A stretch of 64,000 nucleotides of DNA from Oceanicaulis sp. MMSF_3324 (GCF_030733545.1 NZ_JASHIU010000001.1:558001-622000), one strand, 5' to 3'. Counted from the first letter of the stretch, positions 1-9,341 are shown. Translations and numbers: made by a program. The notes: generated from the letters alone by a model not told the origin.

Positions 1-1
1 G

Positions 2-3000
2 GCGGACGGCACCTTCCAGGCGTCGATCGACGAGCGCCCCGAAGACGATCAGTTCGTCTTCTATGACGGCCCGCCCTTCGCCAATGGCCTGCCGCACTAT
101 GGGCACCTCCTGACCGGTTTCGCCAAGGACGTGATCCCGCGCTTCCAGACCATGAAGGGCAAGCGCGTCGAGCGTCGCTTCGGCTGGGACACGCACGGCC
201 TGCCGGCTGAACTGTCCGCCGAGAAGGACCTTGGCATTTCCGGGCGCAAGGCCGTCCTGGAAATGGGCATCGACAAGTTCAACGCCGCCGCGCGCGCGGG
301 CGTGATGAAATATGCCGGCGAGTGGGAGGACTATGTCACCCGCGCCGCGCGCTGGGTCGATTTCGAGAACGACTACAAGACGCTGGACACCGGCTTCATG
401 GAAAGCGCGCTGTGGGCGTTCAAGCAGCTTTGGGACAAGGGCCTCGTCTACAAGGATTACCGCGTCGTGCCCTATTCCTGGGCCGTGGAATCCCCGCTGT
501 CGAATTTCGAGACCCGTCTGGACAACTCCTACCGCAACCGCACCGACCCCGCGGTCACCATCGGCTTCGAGCTGAAGGACGGGCAGGGCGAGCTGTCGGG
601 CGCGAAGATCCTGATCTGGACCACCACGCCCTGGACGTTGCCGTCGAACCTTGCTTGCGCGGCGGGCGCAGACATCACCTACGCGATCATGAAGAAGGGC
701 GAAGAGCGCTTCATCCTGTCGGTGAACGGGCTGGAGAAATACAAGAAGCAGCTCGAGGGCGCCGAGCAGGTCGGAACCGTGAAAGGCTCCGAGTTGGCGG
801 GCCTGAAATACCACCCGCCGTTCGATTATTTCGTCGGCTGGGAAAACGCTCACCAGATCCTTCTGGAAGACTTCGTCGTCGATGAGGACGGCACCGGCAT
901 CGTGCATATGGCGCCGGGCTTTGGCGAGGATGACCTCAATGCCTGCCGCAAGGCGGGCATCGCCGTCGTCGTGCCGGTCGATCAGGCGGGCTGCTACACG
1001 TCCCAGGTGCCGGATTATGAAGGCATGCTGGTGTTTGACGCCAATAAGCCGATCATCCAGCGCATGAAGGAAGAGGGCAAACTCTTCCGCCATGACACCT
1101 ATGACCACAATTATCCGCACTGCTGGCGGACGGACGAACCGCTGATCTACAAGGCGGTGGACAGCTGGTATCTGAAGGTGTCGGACTTCCGCGAGCGGAT
1201 GGTTGAGCTGAACAAGGAGATCAACTGGTCTCCGTCTCACGTCAAGGACGGCATTTTCGGCAACTGGCTCGCCGGCGCGCAGGACTGGAACATCTCCCGC
1301 TCGCGCTTCTGGGGCACGCCGATCCCGGTCTGGGTGTCGGATGATCCGAACTATCCGCGCGTGGATGTCTATGGCTCCATCGAGGAGCTGGAGGCGGAGT
1401 TTGGCGTCAAGGTCACCGACCTGCACCGGCCCTATATCGACGAGCTGACCCGTCCGAACCCGGATGATCCCACCGGCAAGTCCACCATGCGCCGTGTCGA
1501 GGACGTCTTCGACGTGTGGTTTGATTCCGGTTCCATGCCGTATTCGCAGGTCCATTATCCGTTCGAGAACAAGGACTGGTTCGAGGCGAACTTCCCCGCC
1601 GACTTTATTGTCGAGTATGTCGCCCAGACGCGCGGCTGGTTCTACACGTTGATGGTGCTGTCGACGATGCTGTTCGACCGGCCGCCCTTCAAGAACGCGA
1701 TCTGCCATGGCGTGGTGCTCGACGAGAACCGCCAGAAGCTGTCCAAGCGCCTGCGCAACTATCCCGACCCGATGGAGTTCTTTGACCAGTACGGCTCGGA
1801 CGTGATGCGCTGGTTCCTGATCTCCTCTCCCGTTCTGACGGGCGGGGATCTGCTGGTGCCCAAGGAGGGCCGCGAGATCGCTAGCGTGCAGCGCGAAGCC
1901 ATTGCGCCGCTTTTGAACGCGTATTCCTTCTTCTCGCTCTACGCCAATCTCGAGGATCGCCAGCCGCAGATCATCACCTCGGCGACCGATCCGCTGGACC
2001 GCTATATCCTGACCAAGACCGGCGAGCTGGCGAACGCGGTGAACGCGGCGCTGGAAGGCTATGACGTGCCGCGCGCCTGCAAGGAGGCGACGGCCTATTT
2101 CGACGCGCTGACCAACTGGTATATCCGACGCTCGCGCGCCCGGTTCTGGGGCTCGGAGGATGAGGCGGCCAAGAACGCGGCGTTCGACACGCTCTACACC
2201 GTGCTTGTGAAGGTGAGCCGCATCCTGGCTCCGCTGCTGCCGATCACCACCGAGAAGGTCTACAAGGCGCTGACCGGCGACCGCTCGGTGCACCTGACCC
2301 TGTGGCCGCAAGCAGACGAGTTCCCGCAGGACCATGATCTCGTCCATGCCATGGATCTGGTGCGCGATGCCTGTTCGGCGGCGCTGGCGGTGCGCGAACG
2401 CGCCCGTCTGCGCGTGCGCCTGCCGCTGAAGACCCTGACCATCGTGCATGCGGATTCGGCCGCGCTCGAGCCGTTCGCGGACCTCATCCGTGACGAGGTC
2501 AATGTGCGAGGCGTGGCGACGTCCACCGATCTGGACGCCTATGGCAAGGTGGAGCTCAAACCCGATCCGCGGATCGGCAAGCGTCTGGGCAAGGCCATGA
2601 AGGATGTCATGGCGGCCTCGCGCTCAGGCGAATTCACGCTGAACGATGACGGCACCGCGACCGTAGCCGGCCAGATCCTGGCCGCCGAAGAGTTCACCAT
2701 GCGCGTCGTCACCGATGAGGGTTCGGACGCGGAACCCTTCGCAGGCACCGGCGCCATCGTGCTCGACACCTCCGTGGACGCGGATCAGGAACGTGAAGGC
2801 CTCGCTCGTGACCTGGTGCGCGCCGTTCAGACCGCCCGCAAGGAGGCGGGTCTGGAAGTGTCGGACCGCATCGCGCTCGGCATTGGCGGCGGTGAAGCGG
2901 TGAAAGCGGCGCTCGACGCCCATGGCGACTTCATCAAGGACGAAACGCTCGCTGTGAGCCTTCAGCCTGAAGCCGGTGAAGGCTTTGTCAGCGAAACCGA

Positions 3001-3046
3001 GATTCAGGGGGATGCCGTGCGCATCTCCGTGGCGAAAGCCGGCTAG
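2..3046 (+). CDS. ileS: Isoleucyl-tRNA synthetase, eukaryote-like type 2 (5' end outside window)
   Basis: Charges tRNA-Ile with isoleucine in the cytosol and edits misactivated valine. The frame is open from base 2, so the N-terminus lies outside the window; 1014 residues are visible, against roughly 1030-1050 expected for the type 2 family. In visible numbering, the class I HIGH box is HYGH (32-35), followed by GWDTHGLPAE, and the KMSKS box is KLSKR (579-583) followed by LRNYPDP. GLPHYGH plus SKRxxNYPDP is the signature of eukaryote-like type 2 IleRS, the class that is naturally mupirocin-tolerant, and not of the usual proteobacterial type 1. The stop is 11 bases before leuS, so the two are probably cotranscribed. 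Proteobacterial ileS is usually followed by lspA, which is absent here. The product is certain; the type rests on motif recognition. Confidence 0.97.
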   Translation, partial: ADGTFQASIDERPEDDQFVFYDGPPFANGLPHYGHLLTGFAKDVIPRFQTMKGKRVERRFGWDTHGLPAELSAEKDLGISGRKAVLEMGIDKFNAAARAGVMKYAGEWEDYVTRAARWVDFENDYKTLDTGFMESALWAFKQLWDKGLVYKDYRVVPYSWAVESPLSNFETRLDNSYRNRTDPAVTIGFELKDGQGELSGAKILIWTTTPWTLPSNLACAAGADITYAIMKKGEERFILSVNGLEKYKKQLEGAEQVGTVKGSELAGLKYHPPFDYFVGWENAHQILLEDFVVDEDGTGIVHMAPGFGEDDLNACRKAGIAVVVPVDQAGCYTSQVPDYEGMLVFDANKPIIQRMKEEGKLFRHDTYDHNYPHCWRTDEPLIYKAVDSWYLKVSDFRERMVELNKEINWSPSHVKDGIFGNWLAGAQDWNISRSRFWGTPIPVWVSDDPNYPRVDVYGSIEELEAEFGVKVTDLHRPYIDELTRPNPDDPTGKSTMRRVEDVFDVWFDSGSMPYSQVHYPFENKDWFEANFPADFIVEYVAQTRGWFYTLMVLSTMLFDRPPFKNAICHGVVLDENRQKLSKRLRNYPDPMEFFDQYGSDVMRWFLISSPVLTGGDLLVPKEGREIASVQREAIAPLLNAYSFFSLYANLEDRQPQIITSATDPLDRYILTKTGELANAVNAALEGYDVPRACKEATAYFDALTNWYIRRSRARFWGSEDEAAKNAAFDTLYTVLVKVSRILAPLLPITTEKVYKALTGDRSVHLTLWPQADEFPQDHDLVHAMDLVRDACSAALAVRERARLRVRLPLKTLTIVHADSAALEPFADLIRDEVNVRGVATSTDLDAYGKVELKPDPRIGKRLGKAMKDVMAASRSGEFTLNDDGTATVAGQILAAEEFTMRVVTDEGSDAEPFAGTGAIVLDTSVDADQEREGLARDLVRAVQTARKEAGLEVSDRIALGIGGGEAVKAALDAHGDFIKDETLAVSLQPEAGEGFVSETEIQGDAVRISVAKAG

Positions 3047-3057
3047 GACGATATTCG

Positions 3058-5754
3058 ATGACCGAACAGACCGCATACGAGTTCAACGCCCTTGAGAAGA
3101 AATGGCGCGCGTACTGGAAACAGAACCGCACCATGAAGACGCCGGACCCCAAGCCCGGCGAGAAGACCTTCTATGTGCTGGACATGTTTCCCTATCCGTC
3201 CGGCGCGGGGCTCCATGTCGGTCACCCGGTCGGTTATCTGTCCACGGACATTGTCGCGCGCTATAAGCGCATGGCCGGTTACAAGGTGCTCCATCCGATG
3301 GGCTGGGATAGCTTCGGCCTGCCCGCGGAACGCTATGCCATGAAGACCGGGGTCCACCCCCAGGTCTCCACCCAGGACAATATCGCCAATTATAAGCGTC
3401 AGATGGATCTTCTGGGGCTCGGGTATGACTGGGATCGCGAGATCCAGACCTCCAGCCCGGAATACTATCACTGGACCCAGTTCATCTTCGCCCGGCTCTA
3501 TAACGCCTGGTACGACCATGACGCCCAGAAGGCCCGTCCCATGGACGAGCTGCCGATCCCGTCCGAGGTCGAGGCCGAGGGCAAGCTGGCGGTTCAGGAG
3601 TATCAGGACGAGCGGCGGCTGGTGTATTACGAGACCGCGCCGGTGAACTGGTGCGCCGAGCTCGGCACGATCCTGGCCAATGAAGAGGTTTTCGACGGCA
3701 AGTCCGAGCAGGGCTATGAGGTGATCCGCGTCCCGCTCAAGCAGGTGAAGATGCGCATCACGGCCTATGCCGAGCGACTGATCAATGATCTCGACGGTCT
3801 GGACTGGCCCGAAGGCATCAAGGATTCCCAGCGTAACTGGATCGGCCGTTCCGAAGGCGTGCAATTGCGCTTCAAGGTGCAGGGTTCAGACCAGGAGGTG
3901 GAAACCTTCACCACCCGCGTCGACACGCTGGGCGGGGTGACCTTCCTGGCCGTCGCGCCCGAGCACGAGCTGGTGGACGTGCTGACCGCGCCCGAGCAGA
4001 AGGCGGCGGTGGACGCCTATCGCGACGAGGCTGCGCGCAAATCCGATCTGGACCGCACCAAGGACGCAGAGAAGACCGGCGCGCCCACGGGCAGCTTCGC
4101 TATTAATCCGGTGACGGGCCGTGCTGTGCCGATCTTCGTCGCCGACTATGTGCTGCCCGACTATGGCACCGGCGCGGTGATGGGCGTTCCCGCCCATGAC
4201 GAACGCGACTTTGCCTTCGCCAGCAAGTACGGCCTCGATATCGTGCCGGTGATTGATCCGGGCGCGGATGCGCCGGACCGCGATGCCGTGCTGGCGGGTC
4301 AGAAATGCTGGACCGAAGACGGCGTCATGCTGGCGGCCCCTGATGACAGCGAACTCTATCAGGCGGGCGTGCGTTGGCGCGAGGCGCGCGAAGCGGTCGC
4401 TGACCATCTGGAAGCCCAGGGCCTCGGAAAGCGCGTCATCAGCTATAATCTGCGCGACTGGATCTTCGCCCGTCAGCGCTATTGGGGCGAGCCGATCCCG
4501 ATCATTCACTGGGAAGACGGCACTCGCACCACCGTGCCCGAGGACCAGCTGCCGCTGACCTTGCCGCATATCGACACTTACAAGCCCACCGGTCACGGGG
4601 AATCCCCGCTGGCGCGCGCCGAGGACTGGGTCGAGGTCACCGATCCTGTCACAGGAATGAAGGGGCGCCGGGACACCAACACCATGCCGCAATGGGCGGG
4701 CTCGTGCTGGTATTATCTGCGCTTCAAGGACCCGCGGAACACGCAGGCCATGGTCGATCCCGAGCTCGAGAAAGCCTGGGGCATGGTCGACCTCTATGTG
4801 GGCGGCGCCGAGCATGCGACTCTGCACCTTCTGTATGCGCGCTTCTGGCACAAGATCCTGTTTGATCTGGGTCTGGTCTCCACCAAGGAGCCGTTCCAGA
4901 AGCTGGTGAACCAGGGCCTGCTGACCAGCCACGCCTTCAAGAATGATCGCGGCATCATCCTGCCGGTTGATGAGGTGGTCGAGCGCGAAGACGGGACCTT
5001 CGTCCACGAACCGTCGGGCGATGTGGTCGAGCGGGTCGGCGCGAAGATGTCCAAATCGCTCCACAACGTCGTCACGCCTGATGATGTGGTGGAACGCTTT
5101 GGGGCGGACGCTTTCCGTGTGCACATGATGTTCATGGGCCCGGTCGAGGCGATGCGCGAATGGGAGACCGAGAAGGTTTCAAGTGCGCTCAAATTCCTGC
5201 GCCGCGTCTGGCGCTTCACCACTGAAGGTCTCGCCAATCCGGCGTCTGAAGAGAGCAAGCCCGTCAGCCTGGCGCTCACCAAGCTGGTGCTTGCGGTGAC
5301 GGAAGACCTCGACAATCTGCGCCTGAATACCGGCATCGCCGAACTGATGAAGTTCCTCAATGCGGTGGAAGGCAAGCCGATTTCCAAGGCGGTGCTCGAC
5401 CAGTTCATCACCGTGCTGGCGCCGTTCGCACCCTTCATGGCCGAAGAGCTGTGGGAGATGGCCGGCCACAAACCGTCCGTCTTTGATGCGCAATGGCCGA
5501 CCGCGAATGAAGCGGATCTGGACGCCGCGATCGAGGAGATCGATGTGGTGGTCCAGGAAGGCGGCAAGCGTCGCGACACCATCAAGCTGGCGCCCGATGC
5601 GGACGACCAGACCGTGCGTGACGCCTCGCTGGCGCGCCTCGCCGAGATGGGCAAATCCATCGAGGGCGTGGACATGAAGCGCGTGATCGTGGTCCGCGAC
5701 AAGAAGTCGGGCCGCGTCAAGCTGGTGAACGTGCCCAAGCTCGACCAGGCCTAG
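3058..5754 (+). CDS. leuS: Leucyl-tRNA synthetase, Bacteroidetes/Planctomycetes-like form
   Basis: Charges tRNA-Leu. 898 residues. The HIGH box is HVGH (53-56) in the context SGAGLHVGHPVGY; KMSKS is intact (663-667). The CP1 editing domain carries FTTRVDTL and the VPAHDERD aspartate. Several stretches fit the LeuRS of Bacteroidetes, Planctomycetes and Chlamydiae better than the alphaproteobacterial enzyme: GAGLHVGHP in place of GRIHMGHVRNY, WYDHDAQKARPMDELP, VNWCAELGTILANEEV, and RITAYAERL. The CWRC zinc knuckle found in many proteobacterial LeuRS is replaced by SEQGYEV. It lies 11 bases behind ileS and is closed by a strong terminator, so ileS-leuS looks like one transcript. Function is certain; origin by transfer is inferred. 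Confidence 0.98.
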   Translation: MTEQTAYEFNALEKKWRAYWKQNRTMKTPDPKPGEKTFYVLDMFPYPSGAGLHVGHPVGYLSTDIVARYKRMAGYKVLHPMGWDSFGLPAERYAMKTGVHPQVSTQDNIANYKRQMDLLGLGYDWDREIQTSSPEYYHWTQFIFARLYNAWYDHDAQKARPMDELPIPSEVEAEGKLAVQEYQDERRLVYYETAPVNWCAELGTILANEEVFDGKSEQGYEVIRVPLKQVKMRITAYAERLINDLDGLDWPEGIKDSQRNWIGRSEGVQLRFKVQGSDQEVETFTTRVDTLGGVTFLAVAPEHELVDVLTAPEQKAAVDAYRDEAARKSDLDRTKDAEKTGAPTGSFAINPVTGRAVPIFVADYVLPDYGTGAVMGVPAHDERDFAFASKYGLDIVPVIDPGADAPDRDAVLAGQKCWTEDGVMLAAPDDSELYQAGVRWREAREAVADHLEAQGLGKRVISYNLRDWIFARQRYWGEPIPIIHWEDGTRTTVPEDQLPLTLPHIDTYKPTGHGESPLARAEDWVEVTDPVTGMKGRRDTNTMPQWAGSCWYYLRFKDPRNTQAMVDPELEKAWGMVDLYVGGAEHATLHLLYARFWHKILFDLGLVSTKEPFQKLVNQGLLTSHAFKNDRGIILPVDEVVEREDGTFVHEPSGDVVERVGAKMSKSLHNVVTPDDVVERFGADAFRVHMMFMGPVEAMREWETEKVSSALKFLRRVWRFTTEGLANPASEESKPVSLALTKLVLAVTEDLDNLRLNTGIAELMKFLNAVEGKPISKAVLDQFITVLAPFAPFMAEELWEMAGHKPSVFDAQWPTANEADLDAAIEEIDVVVQEGGKRRDTIKLAPDADDQTVRDASLARLAEMGKSIEGVDMKRVIVVRDKKSGRVKLVNVPKLDQA

Positions 5755-5774
5755 GTTTAAGCGCCTGAACAAGA

Positions 5775-5804
5775 AAAGCCCCGGCGTTTCCGCCGGGGCT
5801 TTTT
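5775..5804 (+). terminator. Intrinsic terminator after ileS-leuS
   Basis: A 12-bp stem, AAAGCCCCGGCG (5775-5786) with CGCCGGGGCTTT (5791-5802), a TTTC loop and a short T run. It starts 21 bases after the leuS stop. Confidence 0.9.
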
Positions 5805-5823
5805 GCTGGGGCGGTATGGGCCT

Positions 5824-5887
5824 CCGGATCAAGTCCGAAGGCCGAGAGGTTCAAGCTCTATGGTCTCGGTCCTCGGACTTGATCCGG
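5824..5887. repeat. REP-like long inverted repeat
   Basis: Left arm CCGGATCAAGTCCGA (5824-5838) is the exact reverse complement of 5873-5887. The pairing resumes with CCGAGA (5842-5847) against TCTCGG (5864-5869), leaving a central loop of about 16 bases. It lies between the convergent leuS and DUF6607 genes, just past a separate terminator, and has no T run. Palindromes built on GGATCAAGTCC are, from memory, scattered intergenic elements in alphaproteobacterial genomes. I see no second copy in this window. Confidence 0.7.
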
Positions 5888-5906
5888 GGCCCCATGTGCG
5901 CCGGCG

Positions 5907-6932
5907 CTATTCCACCTCGAGCGGTTCGCCATCGACCGTGATCTGCGCTTCCATCACCTCGGCGGCGTTCGAGAAGGCCGTGTCCGCCTCCTGCTCGCCA
6001 TCGAGCACGGCCTGGCCTTCATTCAGAAGCGGCATATAGAGCATCGTGCCTTCCGCATCATCCTCGGCGCTGAACCGCTCGGCGGTTTCCAGGATGTCGT
6101 CCCAGACGGCGCGGACATCCGCCCAGTACGCCTCGGTCCCGTTCCAATAGGTTTGCGCGGCGTGATCGCCTTCAAGGTCATACCGGCGATAGGTGTTGAT
6201 GCCGTGCTCGCGCACCAGCTCGCGCTCCTCGCCATGGCGCAGGACGAGCTTTGAATTGTCCTGTTCATGGGTCCAGCCCCAGTCGAGCACGGTGTGGCGG
6301 TTTACCGCCTCGATCACATCGTAATCATCGCGCGTGGTGGCGTCGCGGCGCGGCAGGGGCCGCCAGCTGCGCGCCGGCTCCCAGGTGGAGGCTTCGGGCG
6401 CGTGCTCCCACCGGGCGATCCCGGCATAGCGCGGGCTGTCATCCACCTGATAGACGGTCTGCGACCAGGCGCCGTGCGATTGGTGACGGCTCAGCTCTTC
6501 CATCTCCCAGGCGCCAAAACCGCGATAGGCCATCAGCCGTTCAGGTTCATACGCCCAATCCTGACGCCAGTGCTTGACCACGAACGGATCTTCCAGATCG
6601 CCGACCAGCAGCAGGTGCTGGAGCGAGATGAAGTCGCCCGTATCGGCGATCACATACACCACTTCCCGGGCCGGGGTGACCTTGGGGTCGGCCAGTTCAT
6701 ACTCGGAGTCTATGGGCAGGAATTCGGTGAAATCGAACGTCACCTCGTACTCTCCCGCCATGGCCAGGATGGCCGCACGGTCCGCTTCGTAATCGGCTTC
6801 ATGATCGGCGTGCGCATGGGCGGCGTGGGTGTGTGGCGTGTCGTTCAGAGCAGCACCGGTGCTGGCGCATGCGCCCAGCGTGAGCGCGGCGAGGCTGGCG
6901 GTGGCGAGCGTCATCAAGCGCAATTTGGTCAT
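5907..6932 (-). CDS. DUF6607 family lipoprotein, His-rich N-terminus
   Basis: 341 residues. The N-terminus has a positive start, a hydrophobic stretch and the lipobox LGAC (cysteine near residue 22), so it is an exported lipoprotein. Directly after it comes a His-rich segment, HTHAAHAHADHE, that could bind metal or haem. The rest is Trp/Tyr-rich and matches my memory of DUF6607, whose biochemical role is unknown to me. It is divergent from a haem-type TonB receptor with 174 bases between the two starts. That gap holds a 17-bp dyad, so shared iron or haem control and a role in haem acquisition are plausible inferences. The family call is moderately sure; the function is not established. Confidence 0.75.
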   Translation of the reverse strand: MTKLRLMTLATASLAALTLGACASTGAALNDTPHTHAAHAHADHEADYEADRAAILAMAGEYEVTFDFTEFLPIDSEYELADPKVTPAREVVYVIADTGDFISLQHLLLVGDLEDPFVVKHWRQDWAYEPERLMAYRGFGAWEMEELSRHQSHGAWSQTVYQVDDSPRYAGIARWEHAPEASTWEPARSWRPLPRRDATTRDDYDVIEAVNRHTVLDWGWTHEQDNSKLVLRHGEERELVREHGINTYRRYDLEGDHAAQTYWNGTEAYWADVRAVWDDILETAERFSAEDDAEGTMLYMPLLNEGQAVLDGEQEADTAFSNAAEVMEAQITVDGEPLEVE

Positions 6933-7075
6933 CTCAATGTCCCTGTCTGTCTTGCGGTCAGGCTGAACGAAGCGGCCCTGCCGGCGCGATCCGTCCTGCG
7001 AAATGTCACGCCGACTGCATAGTGCGAAAGATTCTTACTTGCAATCTCAAAAGAGCTGCGCCATTCAGGGCTCAA

Positions 7076-7092
7076 TTGAGAACTGTTCGCAA
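7076..7092. promoter_or_regulatory. Candidate iron/haem-responsive operator dyad
   Basis: TTGAGAACTGTTCGCAA is a 17-bp inverted repeat, TTGnGAAC-T-GTTCnCAA, with one mismatched pair. It ends 14 bases before the ATG of the haem receptor, where a bound repressor would block expression. Fur-family regulators are the obvious candidates, but the site does not match the classic enterobacterial Fur box well. Confidence 0.45.
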
Positions 7093-7106
7093 TACGGGGC
7101 GAGGAC

Positions 7107-9215
7107 ATGATTTCCAAATCTGAGAGACTGAACGCGCGTTTGATGCTGACGGCAGGCGTCACGGCTCTGGCGCTGGCGTCGCCGGCCATGGCCGAGACCG
7201 ACGCCGGGCTGGGCGATGAAGCCAGCGATGTGATCGTGGTCACCGCCACGCGCACCCAGCTCACCAATTTCGATTATCCGGGCCTGACCAGCGTGATCTC
7301 GCTGGAAGCGCTCAACCAGAACCGACCCTCTGACCTGATCGAGCTTCTGGAAGACATTCCGGCGCTGGAAGTCTCGGGCGGACCGCGCCGGACCGGCCAG
7401 ACCCTCAGCCTGCGCGGGTTGGGCCGTGAGAATGTGACCTTGCTGATCGATGGCGCGCGTCAGAACTTCAACAGCGCCCATGACGGGGTGCTCTTCCTCG
7501 ATCCGTCCTTGCTGGGGCGGGTGGAAAGCGTGCGCGGCTCGGCCTCCTCGCTCTACGGATCCGGCGCGGCGGGCGGTGTTGTGGCCTTTGAAACGCTGGA
7601 AGCCGATGACCTTCTGGATGAGGGGCAGCGCCATGGCGTGCGCGCCTCGGCCGGCTATCGCTCGGTCAATGAGGAAAGCCGCGGCTCGGTGGCCCTGGTC
7701 GGCGATTTCGGCGACCTCGAGGGCGTGGCGGCGGTCAGCGTGCGTCAGTCCGGTGATATCGCGCTAGGCTCGGGCGATGACCTGACCGCCAGCGATGACA
7801 TCGTCTCCACCTTGCTGGGCGGGGAATGGGACGTGGCCGAAGGGGTCGAGCTGGAGCTGGGCTGGCTGAGTTTCCGCAATGACTCAACCGAGCCGAACAA
7901 TGGCCAGGGCGTAGCGGGCGTGAACAGCATGAACCCGCTGATGGACAAGGATGTGGCGTCCGACAGTCTGCGTGCGACCTTGAGCCTCAATCCGCAAAGC
8001 CCGCTGATCAATCTCGAAACCACGCTCTATCACAATATCGGTGAAGTGGATGAGGTGGATGCGAGCATCAATCGCCGGGTCGAGCGGGACCTGACTACCA
8101 CCGGCATTCGAGCGGAGAACCGCGCCGAGTTTGCGCTGGGCGGGCTCGATCTGGCGTTGGTGACAGGCGCGGAATGGTATGAGGACGAGCAGGAAGGCTT
8201 TGATTCCGCCACCTCTGACGGGGTGCGGGGCGGCGTGCCGTCCGGCTCCACCCGCTTCACCGGCGTCTGGGCCCAGCTTGAAAGCACGCTCGATCTCGGC
8301 GCGGCCGGCGAACTGATCGTCCTTCCGGGCGTGCGCTTTGACCAGTTCGAGAGTGCATCGAGCGCCGCCGATGACAACAAAGACGAGGCCGTCTCTCCCC
8401 GCATCGCGGCGACCTGGGCGCCTAATGACAGCGTGCGAGTGTTCGGCAGCTGGTCGGAAGCCTTCCGCGCGCCCTCGCTCAATGAGCTCTATCTCAGCGA
8501 CACCCACTTCTCCTTGCCGCACCCGATCCTGGGCGCGCCGGTCTTCATCACCAACAGCTTCATCGCCAATCCGAACCTGAAGCCGGAAGAGACCGAGACG
8601 TTCGAGATCGGCGCCGCCTTCAGTCATGAGGGCCTGTTCACGGCCAATGACCGGCTGGAGATCAAGGGGGCCTGGTTCCAGACCGAGGCTGAGGACCTGA
8701 TCAATCTCAATGTGGACTTTGCCTTCAATCCGACCTGCTTCGCGCCGCCCTTCATGCCGTGTTCAGCCGGGACGACTTATTCTGAGAACCTGTCGGAAGC
8801 CGAGCTGGAAGGCTTCGAGATCGCGGCGGCCTATTCGGTCGGGGCGTTCGAGCTGTCAGGCTCCGTCTTCGAGGTGGATGGCGAGGACAAGGCCACAGGC
8901 GACCCGCTGGGTGCGCTTCAGCCGGTCATGGGCTTTGTGAATGCGCGCTACACCTTTGAGCCGCAACGCCTGACCCTGGGCGGTCGCGTGGCGTTCGCAT
9001 CCGACTTCGACAAGGCCGCCAGCGCGGCGGAAGAGCGTGATGGCTATGCGGTGCTGGACCTGTATGCGGGCTGGACTCCCATGGCGGACCAGCCCCTGCG
9101 CATCAATCTCGGCGTCGATAACGTGTTTGATGAGGATTATGAGCGCGTCTTCGCCGGCGTGTCCGAAGCTGGACGCAGCGTGCGCGTTGATCTGACCTGG
9201 ACGGGCGCTTGGTAG
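7107..9215 (+). CDS. TonB-dependent haem/haemoglobin receptor
   Basis: 702-residue outer-membrane receptor. A signal peptide ends near AMA-ETD (about residue 30). A plug domain follows with the TonB-box-like DVIVVTATR and PALEVSGG...LRGLG, then a 22-strand-type barrel ending in TWTGAW with a terminal aromatic. FRAP (453-456) and NPNL (488-491) are present with histidines between them (DTHFSLPHP). FRAP/NPNL boxes flanking a conserved histidine are the hallmark of haem receptors such as HemR and HmuR. It is preceded by the candidate operator at 7076-7092 and divergent from a His-rich DUF6607 lipoprotein. No haem ABC importer or haem oxygenase is visible nearby. Family is near certain; haem as substrate is likely. 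Confidence 0.9.
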   Translation: MISKSERLNARLMLTAGVTALALASPAMAETDAGLGDEASDVIVVTATRTQLTNFDYPGLTSVISLEALNQNRPSDLIELLEDIPALEVSGGPRRTGQTLSLRGLGRENVTLLIDGARQNFNSAHDGVLFLDPSLLGRVESVRGSASSLYGSGAAGGVVAFETLEADDLLDEGQRHGVRASAGYRSVNEESRGSVALVGDFGDLEGVAAVSVRQSGDIALGSGDDLTASDDIVSTLLGGEWDVAEGVELELGWLSFRNDSTEPNNGQGVAGVNSMNPLMDKDVASDSLRATLSLNPQSPLINLETTLYHNIGEVDEVDASINRRVERDLTTTGIRAENRAEFALGGLDLALVTGAEWYEDEQEGFDSATSDGVRGGVPSGSTRFTGVWAQLESTLDLGAAGELIVLPGVRFDQFESASSAADDNKDEAVSPRIAATWAPNDSVRVFGSWSEAFRAPSLNELYLSDTHFSLPHPILGAPVFITNSFIANPNLKPEETETFEIGAAFSHEGLFTANDRLEIKGAWFQTEAEDLINLNVDFAFNPTCFAPPFMPCSAGTTYSENLSEAELEGFEIAAAYSVGAFELSGSVFEVDGEDKATGDPLGALQPVMGFVNARYTFEPQRLTLGGRVAFASDFDKAASAAEERDGYAVLDLYAGWTPMADQPLRINLGVDNVFDEDYERVFAGVSEAGRSVRVDLTWTGAW

Positions 9216-9240
9216 AGAGGGCCTGACGCCTGTCCCATAC

Positions 9241-9279
9241 GGGGCGTGTCCGGACGCGGGCGCGCCCCTTTTTCTTTTT
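9241..9279 (+). terminator. Intrinsic terminator after haem receptor
   Basis: An 8-bp stem, GGGGCGTG (9241-9248) with CGCGCCCC (9261-9268) including one G-U pair, a 12-base loop, then the T-rich tract TTTTTCTTTTT (9269-9279). Confidence 0.75.
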
Positions 9280-9341
9280 GGGTTTTCCTTGCCGCGTCCT
9301 CAGGGTCGGAACACATTGGGTCTGAGGTTAGGGAGGCCCGA

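Noticed and set aside
3886-5124. 412-codon open frame antisense to leuS
   Set aside because: No recognisable motif and fully inside the certain leuS gene; shadow frame.
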